From NCBI RefSeq assembly GCF_023195755.1, contig NZ_CP096203.1, forward strand, positions 806,001 through 870,000: a stretch of 64,000 bases of DNA. Reading direction: 5' to 3'. The notes beneath the pieces were generated by a model. The model did not search any database. It was not told the origin of the DNA and was given only the letters and a program-made list of their open reading frames with translations. Positions within the stretch are counted from its first letter, which is position 1. Every line of letters begins with the position of its first letter. Source of the DNA: Chryseobacterium nepalense (lineage in GTDB: Bacteria; Bacteroidota; Bacteroidia; Flavobacteriales; Weeksellaceae). The position numbers and the translations under genes are program-made. Shown in pieces: positions 16,192-24,777 of this stretch.

Positions 16192-17574
16192 TTAATGTTT
16201 AACCTGGGAAATTTCTTCCGGATTGTGTTTATGCTTAAATAATACCGCGAATAAAACCGCAAGAATTAATGCATAGGCAGCAAATGAAAGCCAGATGTTA
16301 TGCCAGTCTTTTACCATTACCACTGATGAAAGTGTTCCGTCCGGATTCACCATAGCGTTAAAACTTTTCTTTAAAATTTCTAAAAATGTAGGATTATCCG
16401 GAGAAGTTTCCAGGTAAGCGGATAAAGAAGACGCTGTGGTAAATTTGTGAGTGAAAAATTTGTCGATTGCCCATCCAGCAGCATAACTTCCGAACACCGC
16501 CCCAAAACCATTGGTCATCATCATAAACAGTCCCTGTGCTGAAGAACGGATTTTTTTATCTGTGGTCGTTTCCACGAAAAGTGATCCTGAAATATTGAAG
16601 AAATCGAATGCCATTCCGTAAACAATACAGGAAAGAACAATGAGGCTTAAGCCAAACCCTTCAGGAACGCCATATGCAAAGAATGCAAATCTTAACACCC
16701 AAGCGATCATTGACATAAGCATTACCTTTTTAATTCCGAATTTTTTCAAGAAAAATGGAATTGCTAAAATAAACAATGTTTCAGACACCTGAGATATCGA
16801 CATAATAATGGTTGAACGTTTTACAACGAATGAATCTGCATATTTTGGAAAATGTTCAAACTCACTTAAGAAAACATCACCATAAGCGTTGGTAAGCTGT
16901 AATGCCGCTCCCAATAACATGGAGAATAAGAAGAACAGGGCCGTTTTATAATCTTTGAATAATTTAAAAGCATTCAGTCCCAGCTGTTCCGCTAGCGGTG
17001 CGTTTTTATCAATTAATTTCTGAGGCGGACATTTAGGAAGTGTTAATGCATAAATTCCAAGAAATACCGCAACTCCCCCTGCAATATAAAATTGTCCTTC
17101 CGTAGCTTTATTTCCTGTAAGATTGGTTATCCACATGGCCACGATAAAACCTATTGTTCCCCACACACGGATTGGCGGAAAATCTTTCACCACATCCAGA
17201 TCACTGTTTTTAAGAACCGTATATGAAATAGAATTAGCTAATGCAATCGTAGGCATGTAAAAACACATGGCTAAAAGCATGACATAGAAAAACGAATCGG
17301 GGTCTGCCGAATGCGGTAAAAAGAAAAGAACAATTCCGTAAAGAATATGCAAAGCTGCAAATATGCGTTCTGCATTCACCCACCGATCGGCAATAATACC
17401 GGTTATGGTAGGCATAAATATGGAAGCGATCCCCATAGTTCCGAAAACGGCTCCAAACTGTGCCCCATCCCAGTGTTTTGTCCCAAACCAGAAATTGGCC
17501 ATTGTAATCAGCCAGGCTCCCCAAACGAAGAACTGAAGAAAACTGAGGATGGTAAGTCGTAATTTTAAATTCAT
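16192..17574 (-). CDS. NupG-family nucleoside:H+ symporter (MFS)
   Basis: A 460-residue inner-membrane transporter with twelve helices. The N-terminus MNLKLRLTILSFLQFFVWGAW matches the conserved start of NupG/XapB nucleoside permeases, as do MPTITGIIADRWVNAERIFA, PTIALANSISY and FPPIRVWGTIGFIVAMW. Predicted role is proton-driven uptake of nucleosides. An extended loop near residues 385-420 precedes the last helix. It is a single gene with its own terminator; no nucleoside-catabolic genes are adjacent. Confidence 0.85.
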   Translation of the reverse strand: MNLKLRLTILSFLQFFVWGAWLITMANFWFGTKHWDGAQFGAVFGTMGIASIFMPTITGIIADRWVNAERIFAALHILYGIVLFFLPHSADPDSFFYVMLLAMCFYMPTIALANSISYTVLKNSDLDVVKDFPPIRVWGTIGFIVAMWITNLTGNKATEGQFYIAGGVAVFLGIYALTLPKCPPQKLIDKNAPLAEQLGLNAFKLFKDYKTALFFLFSMLLGAALQLTNAYGDVFLSEFEHFPKYADSFVVKRSTIIMSISQVSETLFILAIPFFLKKFGIKKVMLMSMIAWVLRFAFFAYGVPEGFGLSLIVLSCIVYGMAFDFFNISGSLFVETTTDKKIRSSAQGLFMMMTNGFGAVFGSYAAGWAIDKFFTHKFTTASSLSAYLETSPDNPTFLEILKKSFNAMVNPDGTLSSVVMVKDWHNIWLSFAAYALILAVLFAVLFKHKHNPEEISQVKH

Positions 17575-17592
17575 CTTTTATATAAATATCTT

Positions 17593-18192
17593 TTAATCGA
17601 TTTTCTTTTTCCTCCTTTTAATTTCTTCCTGGATTTCCAGAGCAGTATCATAATCTTCTTCCTTCACCGCTTCATCCAGCAATTTCTGCAGCTCCTCCAT
17701 AGAAACTGATCTCAGGCTATCTTCCGTATTCACCGTTTCCGAGAAGGTCTCCTCTTCTTTGGACACATCTTCCAGCTCCAGAAGTATTCCTGCTTCATTG
17801 AGAACCTGCTGTGTGGTAAAAATAGGAGCATCAAATCTTACGGCCATCGCCACGGCATCAGAAGTTCTTGCATCAAGAATAAGTTCTTCTTCCGTTGTTT
17901 TATTTTTAAAATTAATATTAGAGAAGAAAACGCCGTCCACAATCTGATAAATGATAACGGAAACGAGTTCATAATTGGCAGAAACTATAAATTTTGTAAA
18001 TAAATCGTGCGTAAGAGGGCGAGGCGGATGTATATCTTTCTCTAACCCCAGAGAAATGGATTGTGCCTCGAAATTTCCTATAACAACAGGTAATTTTATA
18101 TGTGTTTCTTCATGTTCCAATAATAATGCGTACGCCCCTGATTGGGTCTGGCTGTACGATATTCCGCGAATAATTAGCTGTTTATAATCCAT
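17593..18192 (-). CDS. Bifunctional nuclease-domain protein with C-terminal UVR motif
   Basis: A 199-residue protein. Residues 1-135 match the BFN/DUF151 family (LLLEHEETHIKLPVVIGNFE, with IILDARTSDAVAMAVRF rendered here as LILDARTSDAVAMAVRF). The last 33 residues form a UVR motif (MEELQKLLDEAVKEEDYDTA then LEIQEEIKRRKKK), the coiled UvrB/UvrC interaction helix. BFN proteins in plants and bacteria show nuclease activity in vitro, but their bacterial role is unclear. The C-terminal UVR helix suggests a protein partner. It has its own -7 element. Confidence 0.85.
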   Translation of the reverse strand: MDYKQLIIRGISYSQTQSGAYALLLEHEETHIKLPVVIGNFEAQSISLGLEKDIHPPRPLTHDLFTKFIVSANYELVSVIIYQIVDGVFFSNINFKNKTTEEELILDARTSDAVAMAVRFDAPIFTTQQVLNEAGILLELEDVSKEEETFSETVNTEDSLRSVSMEELQKLLDEAVKEEDYDTALEIQEEIKRRKKKID

Positions 18193-18197
18193 AAGTA

Positions 18198-18205
18198 CAA
18201 ATATA
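18198..18205 (-). promoter_or_regulatory. -7 promoter element of the bifunctional nuclease gene
   Basis: The minus strand reads TATATTTG, only 5 bp before the ATG at 18192, implying a nearly leaderless mRNA or a slightly later start. Confidence 0.45.
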
Positions 18206-18246
18206 GATTAATTTTTGAAAGTTTTTTTTACTTTTTAGACAAAAAT

Positions 18247-18267
18247 AAAAGCCCGAAAGGGGCTTTT
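18247..18267 (-). terminator. Terminator downstream of etfA
   Basis: AAAAGCCC/GGGCTTTT stem closing a GAAAG loop, about 125 bp beyond the etfA stop codon. Confidence 0.65.
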
Positions 18268-18281
18268 ACAGGTGATTATAA

Positions 18282-18386
18282 TGATTGGTGAATTGTGAAT
18301 TTTATTTTCATAACTCAATTTCGTTTTGCAGGTAAATTTTTAATTTAAATTAACAAGCCTAACGAATTGACTCTCCACAATTGACT
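18282..18386. repeat. Heptamer-type repeats downstream of etfA
   Basis: TGATTGG, TGAATTG and TGAATTT abut at 18282-18302. AATTGAC occurs at about 18365 and again 14 bp later, in inverted orientation relative to the first set. This is one of seven heptamer tracts in the window. Confidence 0.6.
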
Positions 18387-18390
18387 TCTC

Positions 18391-19338
18391 TTATCCTTTT
18401 ATTGCTTTGATTTTCTCTGTTAATGCAGGGATAATCTGGAAAGCATCTCCCACAACACCGTAATCAGCTGACTTGAAGAATGGTGCTTCTGCATCGCTAT
18501 TGATTACTACGATTGTTTTTGAAGAGTTTACTCCTGCCAGGTGCTGAATTGCTCCCGAGATACCTACCGCAATGTATAAATTCGGGGAAATCGCCTTACC
18601 GGTCTGTCCAACGTGTTCTGTGTGAGGTCTCCATCCGATATCAGAAACCGGCTTAGAGCATGCTGTAGCAGCTCCTAAAACGTTTGCCAGATCTTCGATC
18701 ATTCCCCAATTTTCCGGGCCTTTCATCCCTCTTCCTGCAGAAACTACCACTTCAGCTTCTTTAAGATCCAGTTTTCCAGAGCTCTGCTCGTGAGAGATCA
18801 CTTTCGTGTCTTCATTGGCAACAGAAAGGTTTTTTACCTCTTCTGTTCCTGAAACCGGGCTTTCTTTAACCCCGAAAGCATTTTGTGAAACGGTGATGAT
18901 AACACCCGCCGATTCAGCTTTTGCATGCATAAAGCCTTTTCCTGAGAAAGCTCTTCTTTTTACCTGAAGCGGTGAAAGACTTTCCGGAGCCGCCAATACG
19001 TTGGTAATTAAGGAATGACCGTTCATTACAGCCAGCATTGGAGCGATAGATGATGCATCAGTAGTATGAGGGAAAACGATAATATTGCCGCCTGCCACTT
19101 CACTTACTGCCTGAGCATAAGCTTTTGCCGAGAAATTTTTAAGACCTTCGTCTTTGATGTTGATTACATTGGATGCTCCATATTTATATAACAAATCTGA
19201 AGAATCTGTTGGATTTACAGAGATCGCCGTCACGGTATCTCCAGCCTGGTCTGCAACAGCTTTGGCATAAGAAACTGCTTCAAAGGCTGCTTTTTTGTAA
19301 ACTCCGTTTATATTTTCTGCGTATACGAATACTGCCAT
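18391..19338 (-). CDS. etfA: Electron transfer flavoprotein alpha subunit
   Basis: A 315-residue alpha subunit. The C-terminal FAD domain is clear: VSAGRGMKGPENWGMIEDLA, then SKPVSDIGWRPHTEHVGQTG, where the conserved S-R/G-W and GQTGK elements contact FAD, and YIAVGISGAIQHLAG near 270. With EtfB it carries electrons from acyl-CoA dehydrogenases to ETF-quinone oxidoreductase. Located 118 bp downstream of etfB on the same strand; the spacer holds heptamer repeats rather than a terminator, so co-transcription is likely. Confidence 0.95.
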   Translation of the reverse strand: MAVFVYAENINGVYKKAAFEAVSYAKAVADQAGDTVTAISVNPTDSSDLLYKYGASNVINIKDEGLKNFSAKAYAQAVSEVAGGNIIVFPHTTDASSIAPMLAVMNGHSLITNVLAAPESLSPLQVKRRAFSGKGFMHAKAESAGVIITVSQNAFGVKESPVSGTEEVKNLSVANEDTKVISHEQSSGKLDLKEAEVVVSAGRGMKGPENWGMIEDLANVLGAATACSKPVSDIGWRPHTEHVGQTGKAISPNLYIAVGISGAIQHLAGVNSSKTIVVINSDAEAPFFKSADYGVVGDAFQIIPALTEKIKAIKG

Positions 19339-19349
19339 TTTAAATTTGT

Positions 19350-19450
19350 TTAAGGATTAATGTTCAAGATTCAAGGTTACCAAATTATTGTTATTTGACA
19401 AATATTTTATTCAATATCAATTGTCTTGAAATCTTTTTACTTTTACTTGA
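19350..19450. repeat. Heptamer-type repeats in the etfB-etfA spacer
   Basis: Consecutive 7-mers TTTAAGG, ATTAATG, TTCAAGA, TTCAAGG and TTACCAA run from 19350 to 19384. The complementary family (CTTGAAA, ACTTGAT) appears near 19425-19450, so the ends could pair. Confidence 0.65.
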
Positions 19451-19456
19451 TTCTTA

Positions 19457-20203
19457 TTAAATTACTTTCGCTTCTTCGTGAAGTAATCTTACCAGCTCGT
19501 CAAGATTGTCCGGAGACACCATTTTTACGGCAGCTCTTGGCGGAACGCTGTCAAAAGAAACACCCTGAACTTTTACTTCTGACGAAGAAGATTCTACCAC
19601 CTGCAAAGGTTTTGTTCTTGCAGACATAATTCCTCTCATATTCGGGATAATCAGATCTTTTTCATCTACCAATCCTTTCTGACCTGCGATTACTGCCGGC
19701 AGCTTTACAGAAATAGTTTCTTTACCTCCTTCAATTTCTCTTACTGCAGTTGCTTCACTTCCATTCACATCAAGTCCTACGGAAGCATTTACAAAAGGCT
19801 GATTTAATAATTGAGCAACCATTCCCGGAACAGAACCACCGTTATAGTCGATAGATTCTTTACCGCAAAGGATCAGGTCATAACCGCCATTCTGAGCTAC
19901 AGCAGCGATTTCTTTAGCGGTTGAAAAACTATCTTTAGGATCAAGATTTACCCTTACCGCATCATTTGCACCGATAGCCAGTGCCTTTCTTATAACAGGC
20001 TCGGTAGTGGCATCACCTACGTTTATTACGGTTACTGTTGCACCCTGAGATTCCTGTAATTTAATTGCTTTTGTTAATGCAAATTCATCAAGCGGATTGA
20101 TCACCCACTGAATTCCGTTTTTGTCGAATGCGGACTTATCCGCCGTAAAGTTAATTTTAGAAGTAGTATCAGGAACACTACTTATGCAAACTAATATTTT
20201 CAT
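19457..20203 (-). CDS. etfB: Electron transfer flavoprotein beta subunit
   Basis: A 248-residue beta subunit with the usual start MKILVCISSVPDT. The adenine-nucleotide-binding region includes YDLILCGKESIDYNGGSVPG, and the signature VREIEGGKETISVKLPAVI is followed by the RGIMSARTKP recognition loop. It pairs with EtfA to form the soluble electron carrier of fatty acid and amino acid oxidation. It is first in a two-gene unit and is preceded by a perfect 18-bp palindrome at 20270-20287. Confidence 0.95.
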   Translation of the reverse strand: MKILVCISSVPDTTSKINFTADKSAFDKNGIQWVINPLDEFALTKAIKLQESQGATVTVINVGDATTEPVIRKALAIGANDAVRVNLDPKDSFSTAKEIAAVAQNGGYDLILCGKESIDYNGGSVPGMVAQLLNQPFVNASVGLDVNGSEATAVREIEGGKETISVKLPAVIAGQKGLVDEKDLIIPNMRGIMSARTKPLQVVESSSSEVKVQGVSFDSVPPRAAVKMVSPDNLDELVRLLHEEAKVI

Positions 20204-20269
20204 ATGTTGTTTTAATTTTTTATTGCCCTGAAGCCTTAAAGTTTCAATCGCTAATATAATTAAAAAATA

Positions 20270-20287
20270 TATTATGCATGCATAATA
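20270..20287. promoter_or_regulatory. Perfect 18-bp palindrome upstream of etfB (candidate operator)
   Basis: TATTATGCATGCATAATA is perfectly self-complementary and lies 67 bp upstream of the etfB ATG. Length, symmetry and position suit a TetR-like dimer site. No T tract follows, so it is not a terminator for the minus-strand genes. Confidence 0.6.
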
Positions 20288-20321
20288 CTTATTAATTTAT
20301 TATTCAGCGCATTAGATGTAT

Positions 20322-21029
20322 TTAATTTGCTGGTTTTGTTGCCCTAAATTCGATCTTACTTGGTAAAACCCTTGAATTCATATTTAAAATATCAAGAACA
20401 AGGCTGCCCATATCTTCCGGCTGAATCTTCCATGCATCTTTTTCAGAAGGAATATTACCGTTGAAATGGGTTGCCACAGAACCCGGCATGATGACGGTAG
20501 ATTTGATATTGTATTTTCTGAGGTCGATCATTGCGGCCTGTGTAAATCCTACTACTCCAAACTTTGAAGCATTGTAACCTGCTCCGTTTTCGAAAAAGTT
20601 AGCTCCTGCCAGACTTGAAATGGTGATATAATAGCCTTCCGTCTTTTTAAGTTCTTCTACAGACGCTTTTAATGTATAAAAAACTCCTGTTAAATTCGTT
20701 TCAATCATATCATTCCATTCTTCTGCTGACAATTGATCTACAGGCTTGAAAACACCAAGTCCTGCATTGGCAATAACAAAATCCAGCTTCCCGAACTTTT
20801 CAACCGCATATTTCACGGCCTCCTCTTCGCTTTCAAGGCTTCTTACATCAGAAACGATTCCCAGAACATTTTCAGAATACTTTTTTAATTCCTGTTCGGC
20901 TTTCTCAACATCATCTCTTTTTCTCCCTGAAAATGCGACAGAGACCCCATTTTCAAGTAAAACTTTTGCAATTCCGAATCCTATTCCTTTGGTTCCGCCT
21001 GTAATATAGGCTACTTTATCTTTTATCAT
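20322..21029 (-). CDS. Short-chain dehydrogenase/reductase (SDR)
   Basis: A 235-residue classical SDR. The cofactor motif TGGTKGIGFGIA (10-21) is at the N-terminus, with the Gly-rich loop and SGRKRDD suggesting NADP(H) preference. The NAG motif is IANAGLG, and the catalytic Ser-Tyr-Lys set is in TISSLAG and YNASKFG. The substrate cannot be read from the sequence; 3-ketoacyl reductase-like activity is a common annotation. It lies upstream of etfBA in the same direction, but a palindrome and about 118 bp separate them. Confidence 0.85.
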   Translation of the reverse strand: MIKDKVAYITGGTKGIGFGIAKVLLENGVSVAFSGRKRDDVEKAEQELKKYSENVLGIVSDVRSLESEEEAVKYAVEKFGKLDFVIANAGLGVFKPVDQLSAEEWNDMIETNLTGVFYTLKASVEELKKTEGYYITISSLAGANFFENGAGYNASKFGVVGFTQAAMIDLRKYNIKSTVIMPGSVATHFNGNIPSEKDAWKIQPEDMGSLVLDILNMNSRVLPSKIEFRATKPAN

Positions 21030-21058
21030 ATTTTTTGATTTAGTTCTTAAAAATAAGA

Positions 21059-21082
21059 AAAACGCCCCGTTTGGAGCGTTTT
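21059..21082 (-). terminator. Terminator of the T9SS cargo gene
   Basis: AAAACGC/GCGTTTT stem with one interior mismatch before a CC/GG extension; A-rich upstream flank on the plus strand. Confidence 0.65.
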
Positions 21083-21107
21083 ATAAGTACTAATATTTGT
21101 CAGTATT

Positions 21108-22574
21108 TTATTTTTTAATGAATTTCTGAGTAGAAGTTCCTTCTTTAGTCTCTACAGTAATTAAATACGTTCCTGTAGAAAGAGATCTCACATCAACCTG
21201 CGAACCGTTCATTTTAACTTCAATTTTTCTTCCAGTCATATCAACCACAGAAACTGCATTGATTTTTGAATCGGTTTTGATGTTTAGGATGTCAGATGTT
21301 GGGTTTGGAGAAATTGATAAGAAAATATTGTTGTGAGTAGTTTCTTTGGTTCCCAAAACAGATGTTAAACTAAATGTATCAAGCAATAATGCTGTTGCTG
21401 TAGTTGCAGCAGTTGCAGCAGTTTCATTGCTAAATATCAGGTAATAAATTCCGGTGGTAGGAACTGTAAAACTTGCAGATCTCTGTACATAGGTTAAACC
21501 ATTAACAGTTATCGCTGTACCAATTTGTGTCGCACCGGTTAAGCTTCTTGTTGTGTTATAATACAGTTTTAATGTCATAGGCACAGTACCACCAGCAGTA
21601 GTTAATGCATATAATCTTGTATAAAAATTAAAGTTATTTGCATTACCAGCCTGAAGACTTAAAGCTCTAGAATAAAGTTGTGAATTACTAGCTGTAGTTG
21701 ATGTCGTTGTATAGAAGAAACCATCCGCTGTATGTGCTAAAACCTCAGCAGTCGGATCAGTTGGATCATCTTCAGAACGAGACCAGCCACTACCTGAGAA
21801 TCCATCAGATAAATTAGGAGCATCAAAGCTGTTAGAATATGGAGTGGTCTTCGCTAAAAATAATGAAAAAGGACCTACCCAAGCGCTCTGAGTCGCACCA
21901 CAATTACTTCTGATATAATAACTTAGATTTTGACTTGATGGTAAACTATTTAACTGCGCACTGTTTGTTGTTGAATTAACAGTTGTACCAGCTCCTAAAG
22001 TAAAGCCGGAAAGACCATGCTGAACATCATATGAACTAGGATTGCCTATCGCTGCGCCCCAACCTAATGTGGCTGAATTTAAAGTGATCGCCGTAGGTGA
22101 AGTTACACTAAATTCATTTGGTCTTATACAACTTGAAGCATTAAACGTCAAAGACCAAGAAAATCCTGCTGTGCTCCATCTATTATCCCATTGAATATAA
22201 TAAGTTGTTCCTGAAGCAACCGGAAAAGTAACCGATGATTTGTAATTTGTAGCACTTACATCATCATTTCCGCCATAGCAGGCAAGTGCTGCACAGGTAC
22301 CCGATAAAATTGAAACCCTAGTATCAGTACTTGCAGGATTTGCTGCTAAGTCTGAAGAAACTGTAACTTCTCCATTAGCCGTCGCAGTATATTTATACCA
22401 CAACGCTTTAGGGGTTGCTGGGTCTCCATTGGGAGCACAAGTCCCTACATATGTACCAGTTATTGTAGGTGCTGTATAAGTACCTGCTGTTACCGTAGTG
22501 GCTGTGGCGCAGGTTAACTGAGCATTTACCAAATGGGTCATCCCACCAAGTAAAACTAATAAAACTTTTTTCAT
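21108..22574 (-). CDS. T9SS type A sorting domain-containing secreted protein
   Basis: A 488-residue protein with signal peptide (MKKVLLVLLGGMTHLVNAQ). The N-terminal half (20-150) resembles a bacterial pre-peptidase/CUB-like beta sandwich (ALWYKYTATANGEVTVSSDL). It is followed by a fibronectin-III-like segment around 155-240 and a jelly-roll-like region. The C-terminal 75 residues form a type A sorting domain (FLSISPNPTSDILNI, VSVVDMTGRKI, STGTYLITVET, QKFIKK). It is therefore secreted and anchored by the type IX system. No catalytic residues were recognised; an adhesin or surface role is inferred. Confidence 0.85.
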   Translation of the reverse strand: MKKVLLVLLGGMTHLVNAQLTCATATTVTAGTYTAPTITGTYVGTCAPNGDPATPKALWYKYTATANGEVTVSSDLAANPASTDTRVSILSGTCAALACYGGNDDVSATNYKSSVTFPVASGTTYYIQWDNRWSTAGFSWSLTFNASSCIRPNEFSVTSPTAITLNSATLGWGAAIGNPSSYDVQHGLSGFTLGAGTTVNSTTNSAQLNSLPSSQNLSYYIRSNCGATQSAWVGPFSLFLAKTTPYSNSFDAPNLSDGFSGSGWSRSEDDPTDPTAEVLAHTADGFFYTTTSTTASNSQLYSRALSLQAGNANNFNFYTRLYALTTAGGTVPMTLKLYYNTTRSLTGATQIGTAITVNGLTYVQRSASFTVPTTGIYYLIFSNETAATAATTATALLLDTFSLTSVLGTKETTHNNIFLSISPNPTSDILNIKTDSKINAVSVVDMTGRKIEVKMNGSQVDVRSLSTGTYLITVETKEGTSTQKFIKK

Positions 22575-22650
22575 AATACTTATTTAAAATTATTACTGTA
22601 AATATAAATTTTCCTGTGATTCCAAACAAATTTTATTTATAAAAATAAAA

Positions 22651-22678
22651 AATCCTTAAGAATAGTACCTTAAGGATT
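22651..22678 (-). terminator. Terminator of the M20 dipeptidase gene
   Basis: AATCCTTAAG/CTTAAGGATT, a 10-bp perfect stem with an 8-nt loop and A-rich flank. Confidence 0.8.
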
Positions 22679-22686
22679 AATATTTA

Positions 22687-24066
22687 TTATTTGGAATAAT
22701 TCTCAAAAAACAGCGGTATACTCTCGATTCCTTTATAGAAATTGAATAATCCGTAATGTTCATTTGGTGAGTGAATTGCATCAGAATCCAATCCGAATCC
22801 CATTAATACCGACTTCGCTCCCAACACCTGCTCAAACATGGCGGTAATAGGAATACTCCCACCGCCTCTGTAAGGAAGAACTTCTTTTCCGAAAGCAGTT
22901 TCCATAGCGTGTTTTGCAGCCATAAATTCTTTTGTATCAGTTGGTAAGACATACGGCATTCCTCCGTGATGCGGCGTAACTTTTACCTTTACATTTTCCG
23001 GAGCTATTTTTTTAAAATAATTTGTAAATTTTTCGGTAATTTCTTCGGGAGTCTGATAAGGGACAAGACGCATCGAAATTTTAGCAAAAGCTTTTGATGG
23101 AATTACCGTTTTGGCACCTTCGCCTGTATAGCCGCCCCAGATTCCGTTGCAGTCTAATGTTGGACGAATAGATGTCCGTTCCAGTGTAGTATACCCTTTT
23201 TCACCTTCCACACCGTTCAGTCCGATTGATTTTTTAAATTCTTCAGGATTGTCTTTCAATTTGTTCATATCATTTCTGTCGGCATCTGAAACTGTTTCTA
23301 CGTTGTCATAAAAACCGTCAATAGTGATATGCCCGTCTTCATCAATAAGTCTGGCAATCATTCTTGAGAGCACGTGGATAGGATTTGGAACTGCGCCGCC
23401 GTATAATCCCGAATGCAGATCTCTATTAGGCCCCTCCACTTCTACTTCCACATAGCTTAAACCCCGTAAACCTGTTGTAACTGTTGGCTGTTCATTGCTG
23501 TAAATATGAGTATCGGAAATTAAAATACAATCACAGGAAAGTTTTTCTTTGTTTTCGTTTACAAAATCTCCGAGACTTACCGAACCTACTTCTTCTTCCC
23601 CTTCCAGAATAAATTTAACATTACAGGGAAGTGTATTGGTTTTCATCATGGCTTCAAATGCCTTGAGGTGCATGAAAAACTGTCCTTTATCATCCGCAGA
23701 ACCTCTTGCAAATATTGCTCCCTCAGGGTGAAGTTCCGTTTTTTCAATATAAGGTTCAAAAGGAGGTTTTTTCCAAAGTTCCAAAGGATCAGCCGGCTGT
23801 ACATCGTAATGTCCATATACTAAAACGGTCGGCAGATTTTTATCTAACATTTTTTCCCCGAAAACAATAGGATATCCTTTGGTCTGACAAACTTCCACAT
23901 GATCAGCACCAGCATTTTTAAGATGTTCTGCCACGACATCTGCACATTTCAAAACGTCATCTTTATACGCAGGATCTGCAGAAATAGAAGGAATTCTCAG
24001 TAATTCAAACAATTCATCTACGAAACGTTGCTTGTTTTCGTTGATGTAATTTAATGTCTCTTGCAT
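22687..24066 (-). CDS. M20 family dipeptidase
   Basis: A 459-residue cytosolic metallopeptidase. The di-zinc site is visible in VLVYGHYDVQPADPL (first metal histidine and catalytic Asp), FARGSADDKGQFF (bridging Asp) and ILEGEEEVGS (catalytic and ligand glutamates). A dimerisation domain lies in the middle and the last metal histidine is in DAIHSPNEHYG near the C-terminus. Length and motifs match CNDP/DapE-like dipeptidases that hydrolyse small peptides. It is monocistronic, with a GC-rich hairpin element and a lipoprotein gene upstream. Confidence 0.9.
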   Translation of the reverse strand: MQETLNYINENKQRFVDELFELLRIPSISADPAYKDDVLKCADVVAEHLKNAGADHVEVCQTKGYPIVFGEKMLDKNLPTVLVYGHYDVQPADPLELWKKPPFEPYIEKTELHPEGAIFARGSADDKGQFFMHLKAFEAMMKTNTLPCNVKFILEGEEEVGSVSLGDFVNENKEKLSCDCILISDTHIYSNEQPTVTTGLRGLSYVEVEVEGPNRDLHSGLYGGAVPNPIHVLSRMIARLIDEDGHITIDGFYDNVETVSDADRNDMNKLKDNPEEFKKSIGLNGVEGEKGYTTLERTSIRPTLDCNGIWGGYTGEGAKTVIPSKAFAKISMRLVPYQTPEEITEKFTNYFKKIAPENVKVKVTPHHGGMPYVLPTDTKEFMAAKHAMETAFGKEVLPYRGGGSIPITAMFEQVLGAKSVLMGFGLDSDAIHSPNEHYGLFNFYKGIESIPLFFENYSK

Positions 24067-24237
24067 TGTAAATTATTATTTTGTTAAAAGTAAAAAATTT
24101 GCCCCGCCGGAACAAACAAAAACACATAATTTTCCTCAGGTATACAGGTGGTTTATGCAGACCAGCATCCTTAAATCTTATATAAAAATTATTAATTCAC
24201 TAAATAATTGCTTTCAAAGCCTAAGAAATTTTAGGAA

Positions 24238-24280
24238 TGTTTTTACTTTGCGGCGGCTTCGCCGCCGCAAAGTAAAAACA
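24238..24280. repeat. GC-rich perfect hairpin (20-bp arms)
   Basis: Arms 24238-24257 and 24261-24280 are perfectly complementary around a TTC loop, with core GCGGCGGC/GCCGCCGC as in the hairpin repeat at 11660. It lacks the conserved flanks of that element. Confidence 0.8.
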
Positions 24281-24288
24281 ACAATGCA

Positions 24289-24324
24289 AAAAAATGTCCC
24301 GCGCATATGCGCGGGACATTTTTT
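24289..24324 (-). terminator. Strong palindromic terminator downstream of the lipoprotein gene
   Basis: A 36-nt perfect palindrome (centre GCGCATATGCGC, arms AAAAAATGTCCC/GGGACATTTTTT), 15 bp beyond the lipoprotein stop. It lies immediately beside the GC-rich hairpin at 24238. Confidence 0.85.
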
Positions 24325-24339
24325 ATTTTTACTAATAAA

Positions 24340-24642
24340 TTAGTGTTCAGCTTTTGGCGTCTGAGAACCTTCCGGTATCGGAGTAGCGTCAGAATGCTTA
24401 TTATCTTCTTCTTTATGCTTCGGAGCACCTGCAGTATCTGTTTTTGCAGGAGCTTCATGTCCGTCGTGTGCATCTCCTCTGTATTCAGAAAGATTATCCT
24501 GCTCGCCACTTGTCTGTTCGTCATCAGAGTATCTTTCCACGCCTTCCTCAAGTTTGATAACTTTTTTGTTACCTCCTGCCTGGATCTTTTTACAGCTTAC
24601 CGCAACAGTAGCAAGGGCTAAACATATAACTAATTTTTTCAT
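24340..24642 (-). CDS. Small lipoprotein
   Basis: A 100-residue protein beginning MKKLVICLALATVAVSCKK. The segment ATVAVSC ends in a lipobox-type cysteine (Cys17) after a short hydrophobic h-region, so lipidation is likely. The mature part is highly polar, acidic and rich in His, Lys and Glu, with no hydrophobic core; it looks disordered. No family was recognised. It is a single gene with a strong terminator. An overlapping frame in another register at 24243-24551 is a shadow. Confidence 0.7.
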   Translation of the reverse strand: MKKLVICLALATVAVSCKKIQAGGNKKVIKLEEGVERYSDDEQTSGEQDNLSEYRGDAHDGHEAPAKTDTAGAPKHKEEDNKHSDATPIPEGSQTPKAEH

Positions 24643-24777
24643 ATGGAAAATTTATTTTTTAAAGATATATGAAATCGCATTACTATAGCCATGTATCTTA
24701 TTTCAGCCGTCAGCGATTGCATGCTTATTTTTTTAATTGCCCAAAATTAAGAAATCTTGTATTTTACAGCAACATTT

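Noticed and set aside
24243..24551. 102-codon minus-strand frame overlapping the small lipoprotein gene
   Set aside because: It reads the GC hairpin and the terminator at its end, whereas the overlapping frame has a clear lipoprotein signal.
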